Below, piece after piece: positions 12,468 to 21,222 of a DNA stretch of 64,000 bases (its first letter is position 1; each line of letters begins with the position of its first letter). The translations under genes were made by a program, and so were the position numbers. Source of the stretch: Neurospora crassa OR74A (taxonomy: Eukaryota; Ascomycota; Sordariomycetes; Sordariales; Sordariaceae); contig NC_026502.1 of assembly GCF_000182925.2 (NCBI RefSeq), forward strand, positions 3,720,001 through 3,784,000. The letters run 5' to 3'. The notes below the pieces were generated by a model. The model saw only the letters and a list, made by a program, of their open reading frames with translations, had not been told where the DNA came from and did not search any database.

Positions 12468-12471
12468 TATA
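12468..12471 (+). promoter_or_regulatory. TATA element upstream of 5S rRNA
   Basis: TATA located 29 nt upstream of the 5S rRNA start. An element at about this distance is known for Neurospora 5S genes (from memory). Short motif, so position is the main support. Confidence 0.4.
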
Positions 12472-12496
12472 GGTAACCAAGCTAAACAGAGTCATC

Positions 12497-12615
12497 ACAT
12501 ACGACCATACCCACTGGAAAACTCGGGATCCCGTCCGCTCTCCCATAGATAAGCCAGTGAGGGCCAGACTAGTAGTTGGGTCGGTGACGACCAGCGAATC
12601 CCTGGTGTTGTATGT
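12497..12615 (+). rRNA. 5S ribosomal RNA, variant type
   Basis: 119 nt with the 5S fold. Terminal helix: ACATACGAC at the start pairs along its length with GTTGTATGT at the end (one G-U). The conserved TCCGCTC loop and the internal control region AGTAGTTGGGT...CCAGCGAATCCC are present. Compared with the standard Neurospora 5S I remember, several stems differ on both sides yet still pair: CACTGG/CCAGTG, GTCG/CGAC and CCAG/CTGG. That pattern suggests a functional variant rather than a decayed copy. A TATA lies at -29 and a T8 run ends the gene. A solitary 5S gene among protein genes is normal for Pezizomycotina. Confidence 0.9.
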
Positions 12616-12622
12616 TTTTTTT
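12615..12622 (+). terminator. RNA polymerase III T-run terminator of 5S rRNA
   Basis: Eight consecutive T directly at the 3' end of the 5S rRNA gene. Confidence 0.8.
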
Positions 12623-12960
12623 CGCGTTTTTTCTTTTTCGTCGTCGACCTTGGTTTTTTGTCCTTCGTCACGGCCTCCATTGTTTGCTTTTCTGTTGGTT
12701 GTGGAGGGAGATGGGGAGTAAGTGTTGATGTAGTTTTGGGAGCGAAGCGGCGGGTGATGTAGTGGGTGGATGATGATGTGGAGGATCTTCGAAACTAATA
12801 TTACATACATAGGGGAAGTCATGTTTGAGAGAATGTACATTAACAAGGTTGCTTTATGATTGATTGTTCAGAAAAAAATCCCATGTTAACTGGCTTGACT
12901 GAAGATTATCGACTAGATAGGGCACGTTGCGAGCGAGCGACATGAGAGATATTAATCGGT

Positions 12961-13063
12961 TCTCGTTGACGTCTTTCCAAGTGCAATGCCTTTGCGACTT
13001 TCTCATTCCACACAGCTCCCCAAAAAAACAAAAGAAAAGAAGCCCACACTGTTGCTACGTGTA
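12961..13063 (+). repeat. Diverged direct repeat, copy A (3' flank of the SNTX-GTPase gene)
   Basis: About 103 nt immediately downstream of the SNTX-GTPase stop codon resembles 17994-18099 in the same orientation. Shared blocks include TCTCGTT, CGTCTTTCC, GTGCAAT, a run of A-rich sequence, and TTGCTACGTGTA at the end. I estimate 60-70% identity by eye. Confidence 0.65.
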
Positions 13064-13069
13064 CAACCA

Positions 13070-16000
13070 CTACGATGCCGGAGTCGCCGCAAGCGCGGCA
13101 ACAACGCCGCCATCCTTGAGCACAAGCTCCACCAAGCTCACCACCGCCTTCAAATTCTCCTCGTACAGCGCTCCCTTGCTCATCATGCTCTGCGTCCTCA
13201 GCGGCGAAGGAGCCTTCTTCATCAGATCCAGCGGCAGCTTCAGGCGCAGGTCATTATACAGCGAACACGGCTTCTTCTCCTCGGCCGCACGGTCGTTCGC
13301 GCTCAGCGCCATTCTGCGCATCATCTCCCCGCGCACGAGATCCAGCACGTCCACCAGGATGACGAGGTCGCCGCCGATCTGCCTGTCTTTCATCTTCAGC
13401 TCGTTGAGCAGCTGCAGCGTCTTGCGCGCCGTCGTCAGCTGCGTGATCAGCGTCTCGTTGGCGCTGCCCTCCTTAACGCCCGCCTTGGCCGATATGATCA
13501 GCAGGTCGACGTAGTTCATGAGGCCGCTGGGGTCGTGCATGAGCGCCGTCTCCTTGAGCTGGTCGTTGAGGTCGGCCAGGTCGAGGATGTCTTGGCGCAG
13601 AATCGCCTGTGCCTTCAGGTACTTGTCCAGGACCCCGACCAGGGCGCCCTCTAGCGTGTTGTTGGTCTTGTTCCACGTGTCGATCAGCTTCTGCGGCGTG
13701 ATGTACTTGGTCTTCTCCTCGGCGACGATGATGAAGGTGGCGTTGTGGTGCTTGGTCCAGTTGCACTTGTTCGGACACATGGTGCAATCTCCATTGTTCA
13801 TGGCCGCACAGTATTTTTTGTCGTCGTCGTTCGAGAAATTGCAGATTTCGTGGCAGGTGTAGTTGCAAGTCGTGCAGAGAGTGGTGTACTTCCCCGATGG
13901 GACATCTCTCTTGAACGTCTCGATGTACTTCTGGGCGATCAGCTCGTCGGGCGCGGCTCCGATGGCGAGGGCGAGGGTCTTCAGCTGGGCAATGATCAAC
14001 TGCGCATCATTGGCGGTCTTCATGATCTTGCCCTCGGCAAGCTGACATTTCTCTTCGAGCTGCATTCGCTTTTTGGTCACCTCGGCGCTGCCTGCTGTGG
14101 GCACAGGTGTCATCTTGACGAGCATTTCCTGCAGCCGGAACTGTCCCTTGATCGAGTCGATCCACTGGCTTCTGATATTCCTGTCAACCTCGCCACCTTG
14201 TAGATCGAGCCCGAAAGCTGAGTTGTTGACTTGAACCTCGCCGTTCTCGACCGGCCACTGAAGTCCTTCGAGGGTGCCGTGAGCAAGCACCTTGCCGCCA
14301 TCGCTGAAGGTGTACAGCGTGCGGAGGCATCTGCGGACGTCTTTTGCGAACAGAGAAAAGACATAGGTGGCGACAGGGCTGAGAATCGTCGTGCGCACCT
14401 CGTTGGCCTTACAGACAAAGATGACGCTGTTGACATGACTAACCGTGCCAAAGAACTCGGACATGGCTGCGGTGACGAAGGCATCGCGCTCAACTCCTCG
14501 GGAGTCTCCGTAACCAGGCGTGTCGACAATCATCAGCGTCTTGTTTTCGAACACAGGCGCGAACGGTCGGATGCGGAAGCAGGTGACCAGCTGCGTAACC
14601 GATGCGGACTGTTTGAATTTGCGGTCGTCGATGAGAAGAACGCGAGCTGGGTCGTCCACCTCGCCGCCGAGGAGGTAGGACACGAATGCATTGATTTGCG
14701 TGCTCTTGCCAGCTCCACTAGGGCCGGTGAAAACGGCGACAATTGTTTCGTTGATTTTATCGAGCGCCGGAAACTGGATCTCGGGCTTGTACTCGGTGGC
14801 GACATCGACTATGCGCACTGCAACCTCGTCTTGGAAACCCTTGACGTTGGTCTTCCGCTTGAGGTATTCCGTGTGGCCGAGGAAAAGCGTCTTCTTGTCT
14901 TTGTCAAAGTCCCACGGCTTGCTGCCGTCTGAAGTCGGCGTAGCAGTGAGCTTGGCCTTATTGTTGAAGAAGAACTCGAACATGTTGCGGGCTTCAGTCA
15001 TGCGTCTCTCGGTGCGCTCGACAGCCTTGGGGCTCCAAGGCGATGAGCCCACGCAGGTCTGCACGCTCAGCTCGACTTCGTAGTCGCAATCGTCGGACAG
15101 GTCCTCAAGTTCGATTGTGTCGTCGGTCGCAGGGCATCTGACGTCTCGGAACAACTCGTTCTCCCCAGCACGAGGGAACGGACCGTCTCTCTTGGAATTA
15201 AGAACCCGGCGATATCGAAGAGCAAAGCCAGTTGTCGGGATCGCAGTCTCTTCGTCGGCCGCGCGGTTCGAAGACCACTTCACAGCCAGCGTCTGGCCTT
15301 TGACGGTGAGTGTCGGCCGAGATGGCTCCTTGGGGAGCATGCCTGTGACTATCGACAGGACGCCGTCCTTCTGCAGGATCACGTCACCAATGTTAGTCCT
15401 TGCCTTCTTGCCACCGCGCGTCGCTACAGCGATGCTCGCAACCCCAAAAGAAACATCGACACCGGGAATCGCCATCTTGCGCTGTTCACGTATGTCATTG
15501 CACGACTTTGCCAGGTTGGCTCGCGTTTGCGAGTTCTCGAACCATTCCTCGACCGGGAGATCGGCATCGTCGCCGGAGTCCACGCTGTCGAGAGAAGCCG
15601 TCGCGAGACTTGTTTGGAGCGGATGCGTGGGTACGCCAATGGCACCGCCTCCAATGGACAACAACAGGCGGGGGGGCGCAGCGTCGACCAGGCTTCCGCT
15701 CTTGAGTCCTCCCAGATGATCCTCGAACTTGTCGGCCAACAAGGCAGCAACTGTCTGGCGAAGAATGAGGGCTTCATTTTGTTTGGCGGTGACGAATTGC
15801 TGGGCCATTTCAGTGCGCCGCGAATGAAGGCCAACGACCTTCACCAGCTCGGCAATCTTCTCGTTGGCATTTGTGTTGCCATCCCGCAGCTCTGGCAACA
15901 AATTTCGGACTTGCGACGTGAAGTCGGTCTCAGCCGCCGCAAATGCGTTTTGGAAGTTTGAGATCTGCTTTCGGATGGAGGGGAAGGTCTTCTGGAACAC

Positions 16001-16882
16001 TTCATCCGCTGCAATCTCCTTCAGTGACAACGTAGCCTCGTCTCCTGCCTTGAGGGCTTCAGCAGTCTTGGTGAGGAGGCCGGTATCAATGCTGCGGATC
16101 AGCTTGTTCGCCTTGCTGTCGAGGAGGGAGAGCGGCAGCAGCTTGTACTTGAGCGTATTCATCTGCGTCATGAGCTTCGAGGGCATCTCCTTGGCAACTC
16201 GTTGGGCGTCTTCGAGGCTGGCGACATTCTCCGCCATGGCGCCGCTGTACGAGATCTTGACGTTCTCCATGAGCTTCTCGGACCCCTCCTTGAACTCAAC
16301 CTTCGCACTTCCGCTGACGGGAATCGAGACGACCTTGATCTTGAGCTCGCCTGTAATCTCCTTGGCTTCTTCTTCCGACGAGCAGGAACGGGCAAAGGTG
16401 AGCGTTGCGCTCGCGCCCTCAACCACTTCGGAGACAAAGTGGGTGTAGAAAGGGCTATCGAGCTGCTTCTCGTACGTCATGTTGGAAAGAACCTCCATGG
16501 GAATGCGGCGTGTTCTGCGCTCAATGGTGCAAGACACGTTGAGTCGTGCCTCGTGCTTGCTGGACTTCTTCTCGCTCAAATACTTTGCTGATCCCTCGGC
16601 GCTGAAAGCCTTGAGATCCAGAGCCAAGGATCCCTCAATACTGAGCGAGTTGTCGCTTCGGGCCTCGTCGAGCGAATATGTGAACCGATAATCGGCGTTT
16701 TGGACCTTCTTGTCGTCGACAGCCTGTGTGGCATTCACTTCCGAGTCTTTCCAAAGCGAGATGCCGCTAAAGAACTGCTGGTTGCGAGCGTCGTACAGCA
16801 TCCCGAGCTGGATATTCTGCCCGAGAGCTGGCTGAAGAGCAAATACCTCAAACTCTTTGGCATTGCTGTTGATTGCATCCAT
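13070..16882 (-). CDS. SNTX-like MACPF / FN3 / P-loop GTPase / Cys-rich protein
   Basis: 1270 residues in one intronless frame, ATG at 16882. Residues ~10-265 match the N-terminal MACPF/CDC-type module of the stonustoxin (SNTX) family: ALGQNIQLGMLYDARN, then EGSAKYLSEKK; ~270-400 is helical, like the SNTX FAT-like domain. Residues ~515-625 resemble a fibronectin type III domain (SRPTLTVKGQTLAVKW). A GTPase-like P-loop domain follows with GPSGAGKST near 717-725 and switch motif DTPGYGD near 785, as in septin/AIG1-type proteins. Residues ~1000-1045 form a Cys/His cluster (CTTCNYTCHEIC ... CTMCPNKCNWTKHH) that probably binds zinc, then a helical tail. SNTX-family proteins are widespread and most are not toxins; the joined GTPase suggests nucleotide-gated membrane action. 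Function here is unproven. Domain order is seen; the MACPF assignment rests on known homology. Confidence 0.85.
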   Translation of the reverse strand: MDAINSNAKEFEVFALQPALGQNIQLGMLYDARNQQFFSGISLWKDSEVNATQAVDDKKVQNADYRFTYSLDEARSDNSLSIEGSLALDLKAFSAEGSAKYLSEKKSSKHEARLNVSCTIERRTRRIPMEVLSNMTYEKQLDSPFYTHFVSEVVEGASATLTFARSCSSEEEAKEITGELKIKVVSIPVSGSAKVEFKEGSEKLMENVKISYSGAMAENVASLEDAQRVAKEMPSKLMTQMNTLKYKLLPLSLLDSKANKLIRSIDTGLLTKTAEALKAGDEATLSLKEIAADEVFQKTFPSIRKQISNFQNAFAAAETDFTSQVRNLLPELRDGNTNANEKIAELVKVVGLHSRRTEMAQQFVTAKQNEALILRQTVAALLADKFEDHLGGLKSGSLVDAAPPRLLLSIGGGAIGVPTHPLQTSLATASLDSVDSGDDADLPVEEWFENSQTRANLAKSCNDIREQRKMAIPGVDVSFGVASIAVATRGGKKARTNIGDVILQKDGVLSIVTGMLPKEPSRPTLTVKGQTLAVKWSSNRAADEETAIPTTGFALRYRRVLNSKRDGPFPRAGENELFRDVRCPATDDTIELEDLSDDCDYEVELSVQTCVGSSPWSPKAVERTERRMTEARNMFEFFFNNKAKLTATPTSDGSKPWDFDKDKKTLFLGHTEYLKRKTNVKGFQDEVAVRIVDVATEYKPEIQFPALDKINETIVAVFTGPSGAGKSTQINAFVSYLLGGEVDDPARVLLIDDRKFKQSASVTQLVTCFRIRPFAPVFENKTLMIVDTPGYGDSRGVERDAFVTAAMSEFFGTVSHVNSVIFVCKANEVRTTILSPVATYVFSLFAKDVRRCLRTLYTFSDGGKVLAHGTLEGLQWPVENGEVQVNNSAFGLDLQGGEVDRNIRSQWIDSIKGQFRLQEMLVKMTPVPTAGSAEVTKKRMQLEEKCQLAEGKIMKTANDAQLIIAQLKTLALAIGAAPDELIAQKYIETFKRDVPSGKYTTLCTTCNYTCHEICNFSNDDDKKYCAAMNNGDCTMCPNKCNWTKHHNATFIIVAEEKTKYITPQKLIDTWNKTNNTLEGALVGVLDKYLKAQAILRQDILDLADLNDQLKETALMHDPSGLMNYVDLLIISAKAGVKEGSANETLITQLTTARKTLQLLNELKMKDRQIGGDLVILVDVLDLVRGEMMRRMALSANDRAAEEKKPCSLYNDLRLKLPLDLMKKAPSPLRTQSMMSKGALYEENLKAVVSLVELVLKDGGVVAALAATPAS

Positions 16883-18185
16883 CGTGTCGGGTTCTATTCT
16901 TGGTCAGCGGAGGTAGGCGTGGAGGCGAAGGGACATACAAACTGACTTAGCAAGATGAGAAGTGATGGTGATGAGAGAGAAAACCGTCGATATGGCTCAA
17001 TCGACGCTGAGTGAAGTGAAGAGATCAAAATATGAGGATATTCGGGAAGAAACATCGACTTGAAAGGTCAGAACCCCATGATACCGGATGGTCCCTGACC
17101 CTGCCACCATTCAAGCGACTATCGAGTCAGCTCCGATGCTCCAACCAGGCAAGGCGCTTCTTCTCTTGCGGATGTTGTATGACGTTGAAGCCTTGGTTCA
17201 TTCAAGTCTTGCCCAAATAGAACGCATGTGGCAAGCTGAGCAACTGCCGCCCTACCCAAAAGAGATCTTCTACACTGAATAGTTCAGCCAAGTGTGCATC
17301 CATGGCTGTATCCATGCTGGTCTGGAAGCTAGAGGAGCTTCCGTTGAAGAAGTGGCGTGAGAGTCCCTACCTTGCACAGAAGCCACGGGGAATAAATCGC
17401 TCCTGAGCCGAAGATACACGTGGGTCATGGAAGAGGAAGGCATCCGGTCATGATGGAGGAGAGTTCGCCGTGGGTCTAGATTTGCGGAGACCTTCCTGGC
17501 AGGTCGAGATTCGTTGAGACCTGCATCATTCAGCTCGCTGCCCACATGCTCATTGGAGGCAAGAAGCCAATGGCGTCGAATAGCGCCAATGCAGGCTTCT
17601 TCCTCATCAACCACAATACATAACACTGCAACAAGCCTGCGAATTGGGCCCTTGGCACGCGGACTAGTCGGTCAGCCTCCGAGCAGCTGAGCTCACCGTT
17701 CTAGTTACAACCTAGCGGCGGCGGTGGCTGCAATCAGCGACAACGGCCGCAGAATAAATGCGCATAACGTAGCGGGGACGAGACAATGATGTTCTGGGCT
17801 CGAAACCTGAGCGCTGCAACAGGTAGTGAACGTTCGTTGCAAGCGTGCGACATATCGGTCCAAAAGAGACGTGATGATCTTTGGGTAGATTGGTTGCAGT
17901 GTTGTGGTTAGGAAGAAGAAGGACAGGAATCCCAGCGAAATTCAGTTTGCAGCTTTTATTCACCCAGTACACGGACCGCACCTTCCAATCAGTTCTCGTT
18001 AGCGTCTTTCCTCGTGCAATCATGTCATTGTGATTCACCTATCTTACATAGTTCCCTAAAAACAAAATAAAAAAGGAGCTGAGGCGATTGCTACGTGTAA
18101 AGAGGATTGATTAAATGGAACAACAACTGAATAAACAGTGGAAGGATTGATTGATGAATTAGGCAGGAAAAATATGAAAAAGAAT
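16883..18185. other. Intergenic, holds a diverged copy of SNTX-GTPase 3' flank
   Basis: Promoter side of the SNTX-GTPase gene. One open frame (about 17088-17282, +) reads like protein in parts but has no known motif and no clear gene context. The only structure I can support is the repeat at 17994-18099. Confidence 0.4.
17994..18099 (+). repeat. Diverged direct repeat, copy B
   Basis: Second copy of the sequence found at 12961-13063, same orientation. The coding sequence that should follow copy A's end is absent here; the sequence turns AT-rich and runs into tRNA-Pro. Likely a remnant of a duplication of the SNTX-GTPase 3' end, or a small dispersed repeat. Confidence 0.6.
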
Positions 18186-18275
18186 GGGGCCACCCGGGGA
18201 TTGAACCCGGGACCTCTCGCAAGAATGCTCAGGATTGAACCCTAAGCGAGAATCATACCACTAGACCAGCGGCCC
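18186..18275 (-). tRNA. tRNA-Pro(AGG) with intron
   Basis: Cloverleaf on the minus strand: acceptor GGGCCGC/GTGGCCC with discriminator C, D-arm GGTCTAGTGGTATGA, anticodon stem CTCGC/GCGAG with loop TTAGGGT region giving anticodon AGG, T-arm CCGGGTTCAATCCCCGG. An intron of about 19 nt (TTCAATCCTGAGCATTCTT) lies just 3' of the anticodon. A T5 terminator follows at 18177-18181. Confidence 0.93.
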
Positions 18276-18467
18276 TTGTTATTGGATGTTGGTAAACACC
18301 AAACTTGAAGCTTATATTGACCAAAAACCTCTGGTGGAGGTAGTGAATGGCAGACGCAGCGCAGCATAAACATGCAACAACCAGACTCATCCACCGATGA
18401 CAGTGGACGTACCGTTAGAATCTTGAGCTTAATTTGAACTATCCTAATCTCTAGCCAAACTATCTCC

Positions 18468-19691
18468 CTAATCCATATCATACAAATCACCGCCATCCTC
18501 ATCCACCCTTCTATTAATCTCATCATCAACGTCCTCATAGGCACCTCCGGCGGGTCTAGCACCCCCAGCCTGTCGGGCCACTGAGTTCCCAGAGACACTC
18601 CTACTCGAATGGCCAGTCACAACTGAGCTTATGTTTGAGTCAGCTTCGTTCCCATGACGCCGTAGCGGCCCCGAGACTCTCCGCGCCTCACCTCCGGTCG
18701 GTCGGTCGCCAGCGGGTCGGAGCATCGAGTTCCCGGAAACACTACGGTTAGCCATCAAGGAACTCAACTCTCGGTTCGTCTCATTTCTACGACGCCGGAG
18801 CGGCTCTGAGTCTCTCCGCGCCTCAGTCATTCCCTCATTACCATCATCTCTGGCATCTTCGTCTTCCCACTCCTTTGCTACCATTTCTTCCAACATTGCC
18901 GTTGCCGCCTTGACTTTTCCCAAGGCATCAATGCCAGTGTACCTTTTCCTTGCTCTCTCCATCCTCTCTCTCTCTTCCTTACTTTTTTCTTTGTACCTAT
19001 TCTCCCTGTCTTCCTTCGTCTTGTAATTCCACTTGACCACTTGTTCCTTTTCCTCCTTTTCATCCTTCTTTTCTTTTTCTTTTTCATCCTCTTCCCCCTT
19101 TTCATTCTCTTCCCCCTTCTCCCTCTCCTCATCTACCGTCAAGTTCTTCAACCCCTCATCCACCCATCCCAGCCCACTCTCACGCACCACTTCCACCCCC
19201 CGCTCCACCTCCACACCTTGCGTACTCCTCGCCCTCTCACGAGCATCCAGCACCGCATTCAAATGCAACATCTCGTTCGCATCCATCCCACTCCCCCTCT
19301 CATTCCCATTCCCAGTCTCAACCACCCCCTCCCGAATCGAGCCCAAATTACTAACTCTCCTCCTCTCCCTCTCCTCTTTTTCCCTCTCCTGTTCCAACTC
19401 CCTCCTCCTTTTCTCCTTTTCTTTTTGCTCCCTCTTTTTCTTTCTCTGCAAATTATCCTCCATCTCTTTACGATGCTTGGCACATCTCCCTGTGGGGACA
19501 ATCTGCGTGTAGCTGGCCGCGGGCAGCTCGACAGGGCAGAGTTCGGGTTCGCCGGTGCGGTGGAGGTTGCGCTCGCGGGCGACGGGGCAGAAGAAGAGGT
19601 TGTTCTGGGAGATTTCGGATTCGCGGGGGCAGTTGGGCTCGATGCAGTTGCGGCGGCCGACGCGGCAGCAGCCGCAGGGGAGTTGTTGCAT
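18468..19691 (-). CDS. Hypothetical protein, Cys-rich N-terminus and long charged region
   Basis: 407 residues, one frame, ATG at 19689-19691. Residues 1-75 hold about nine Cys in small clusters (LPCGCCRVGRRNC, EPNCPRE, FFCPVAR, GRCAKH), which could bind metal. Then comes an extremely Glu/Lys/Arg-rich region (about 75-265), predicted to be a long single helix or coiled coil. Residues ~295-390 contain two copies of a ~48-residue unit, each starting EARR and including PLRR and RSVSGNS, ending in a Pro-Gly-rich stretch. The C-terminus is acidic (EDGGDLYDMD). I do not recognise the family. It lies 300 bp from the pyrophosphatase gene on the same strand. Confidence 0.7.
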   Translation of the reverse strand: MQQLPCGCCRVGRRNCIEPNCPRESEISQNNLFFCPVARERNLHRTGEPELCPVELPAASYTQIVPTGRCAKHRKEMEDNLQRKKKREQKEKEKRRRELEQEREKEERERRRVSNLGSIREGVVETGNGNERGSGMDANEMLHLNAVLDARERARSTQGVEVERGVEVVRESGLGWVDEGLKNLTVDEEREKGEENEKGEEDEKEKEKKDEKEEKEQVVKWNYKTKEDRENRYKEKSKEERERMERARKRYTGIDALGKVKAATAMLEEMVAKEWEDEDARDDGNEGMTEARRDSEPLRRRRNETNRELSSLMANRSVSGNSMLRPAGDRPTGGEARRVSGPLRRHGNEADSNISSVVTGHSSRSVSGNSVARQAGGARPAGGAYEDVDDEINRRVDEDGGDLYDMD

Positions 19692-19990
19692 TGACGAAGT
19701 GCGTGGTGGTGGTGGACTTACTGGTTAGGTGATGGGCGGGGGGTTGGTAAGAAGTTGTGAATGTGATAAGGTTAACGAGTGACATTTTGATCGGATTAAA
19801 TAGCGGTATTGGTTTCCATCTTGTGCTGTTTTCCTGTGATGGTCTGATGGTGAGATGATTTATGAAAACAAACTCCAAATAACAAACCCGTAAAGATGCC
19901 CTACAATGTTTTTCAAACCTGCTCATTACCTCAACGCAAACTCAAGTCAATGTTTCGCCAGCAGACCTTACCCAAGCATCATCATCCCCA

Positions 19991-21222
19991 TCACCAGGAA
20001 TTCAAGTTGACGTTCAGCATTTTCAGGTCGTCGAGGGCAGAATCGTTCGCTAAATCGTCCCATTCGTCATCATTCGTCTTGCTGTCTTCCTCGTAATTCG
20101 TCCCCTTATCCTCAGTACCGACCTCATCTTCATCTTCATCCCCCTTCTTCCTATCCACATAGGCTACCTCCTCCAAATCCTGCTCCACCTCGGCAGGCGG
20201 CAAGTCCTCATTCGGCGGCAACTTGACACTCTCTGGATCGACCTTCCCCGGCGTTCCATCCAGCGTCGTGTTTTTCCTGGGTATTCACAGTTGTCAGCAT
20301 CAACAACAAGGAAACGAAAAAAGAAAACAACAGGCAACACTCACAAACAAACATCCTCACTCCCCTCCACCTCCCCCTTGACCAGCTCCTTCCACATCTC
20401 CTCACACTCCTTAATCACCCCAACCGCATACTCCCTCCCTTTCCACTCCCCGCCCAACGCAAACCTATTCTTCTTCCTCCCCTCCGGAACCCCATACCAC
20501 GTAAACCAATCCCTCGTCGCCTCCAACAACCCCGGACACTCCCTCTCTACATCCTTGATATCATCCACCTTTTGGGCAAGCTTATCCCTCACATCCACCA
20601 CCAACACCTTCCAATCCATCTCCCCCGCATCCACCAGTCCCAAAACCCCTAGCACCTTCACCTGCTTCACCTCCCCCGTGTATGCCACGCGCGTACCAAT
20701 TTCACACGCATCAATCGGGTCGTTATCCCCCCTTGCGCCCTCTGCGCCCTCCGCGTCCGGACCCGGACCCTTGTAGTGCGGCGACTCCCACGTCTGCGGC
20801 AAGCAGCCGTAGTTCCAGGGGTATCCCTTGTAAGGAAACAGGTTAGGCACGAACCGGGGCTGGTTGGGACGGGCGGATAAAACGTCTTGGACGATGGGGT
20901 TCAGAGGTAAAGAGCGGGAGATTTCGAATTTGGTTTGGGACCAGCGGGGGATTTCGACGATCATGTTGTAGACTTGTTGGGACCGGGAGTGGAAGAGGGG
21001 GATGTCGTGGAAGGGCGAGATGGGGATGGTTTTTGGATGCTTTCCGTCGTCGTCATCGGGGGAGGATATGCGGAGGAAATAAATTTTGTGAGAGAGGGTG
21101 TAGGGACGGCCGGATTTGGAGAGGGTGTATTTGATTTGGGTGTTGTTGTCACTGTCGTGATCGGAGTAGTTGTCGCTGTTGTGGTGATTACCACCGTGGT
21201 GATGTTGGGGGAAGGACGCCAT
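19991..21222 (-). CDS. Inorganic pyrophosphatase (family I)
   Basis: Hydrolyses pyrophosphate to two phosphates, using Mg2+, pulling biosynthetic reactions forward. Two exons, 21222-20345 and 20276-19991, joined in phase (DVCL then KNTTLDG); 387 residues. Seen: EIPRW with KFEI, YPWNYGCLPQTWE, and the active-site signature DNDPIDACE near the centre, all typical of eukaryotic family I enzymes such as yeast Ipp1. It is about 100 residues longer than yeast Ipp1. The extra parts are a His/Asp/Asn-rich N-terminus (HHHGGNHHNSD) and an acidic C-terminal tail of about 70 residues. I start at the ATG at 21222; the frame extends upstream only with a GTG. No mitochondrial presequence is visible, so cytosol or nucleus is likely. 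Confidence 0.92.

Larger units (their letters stand above)
11391..12496. other. Intergenic, low-complexity
   Basis: 3' flank of the coiled-coil gene, T-rich at 11590-11800, with two microsatellites listed separately. I see no gene until the 5S rRNA. Confidence 0.5.

Noticed and set aside
12986-13654. 222-codon frame on the + strand across the 3' end of the SNTX-GTPase gene
   Set aside because: Shadow of the minus-strand gene; Arg/Leu/His-rich composition expected from antisense reading, no motif.
19041-19694. 217-codon hydrophobic frame with apparent membrane segments
   Set aside because: Antisense of the Glu/Lys-rich hypothetical protein; complement of GAA/AAG codons reads as Phe/Leu/Ser.
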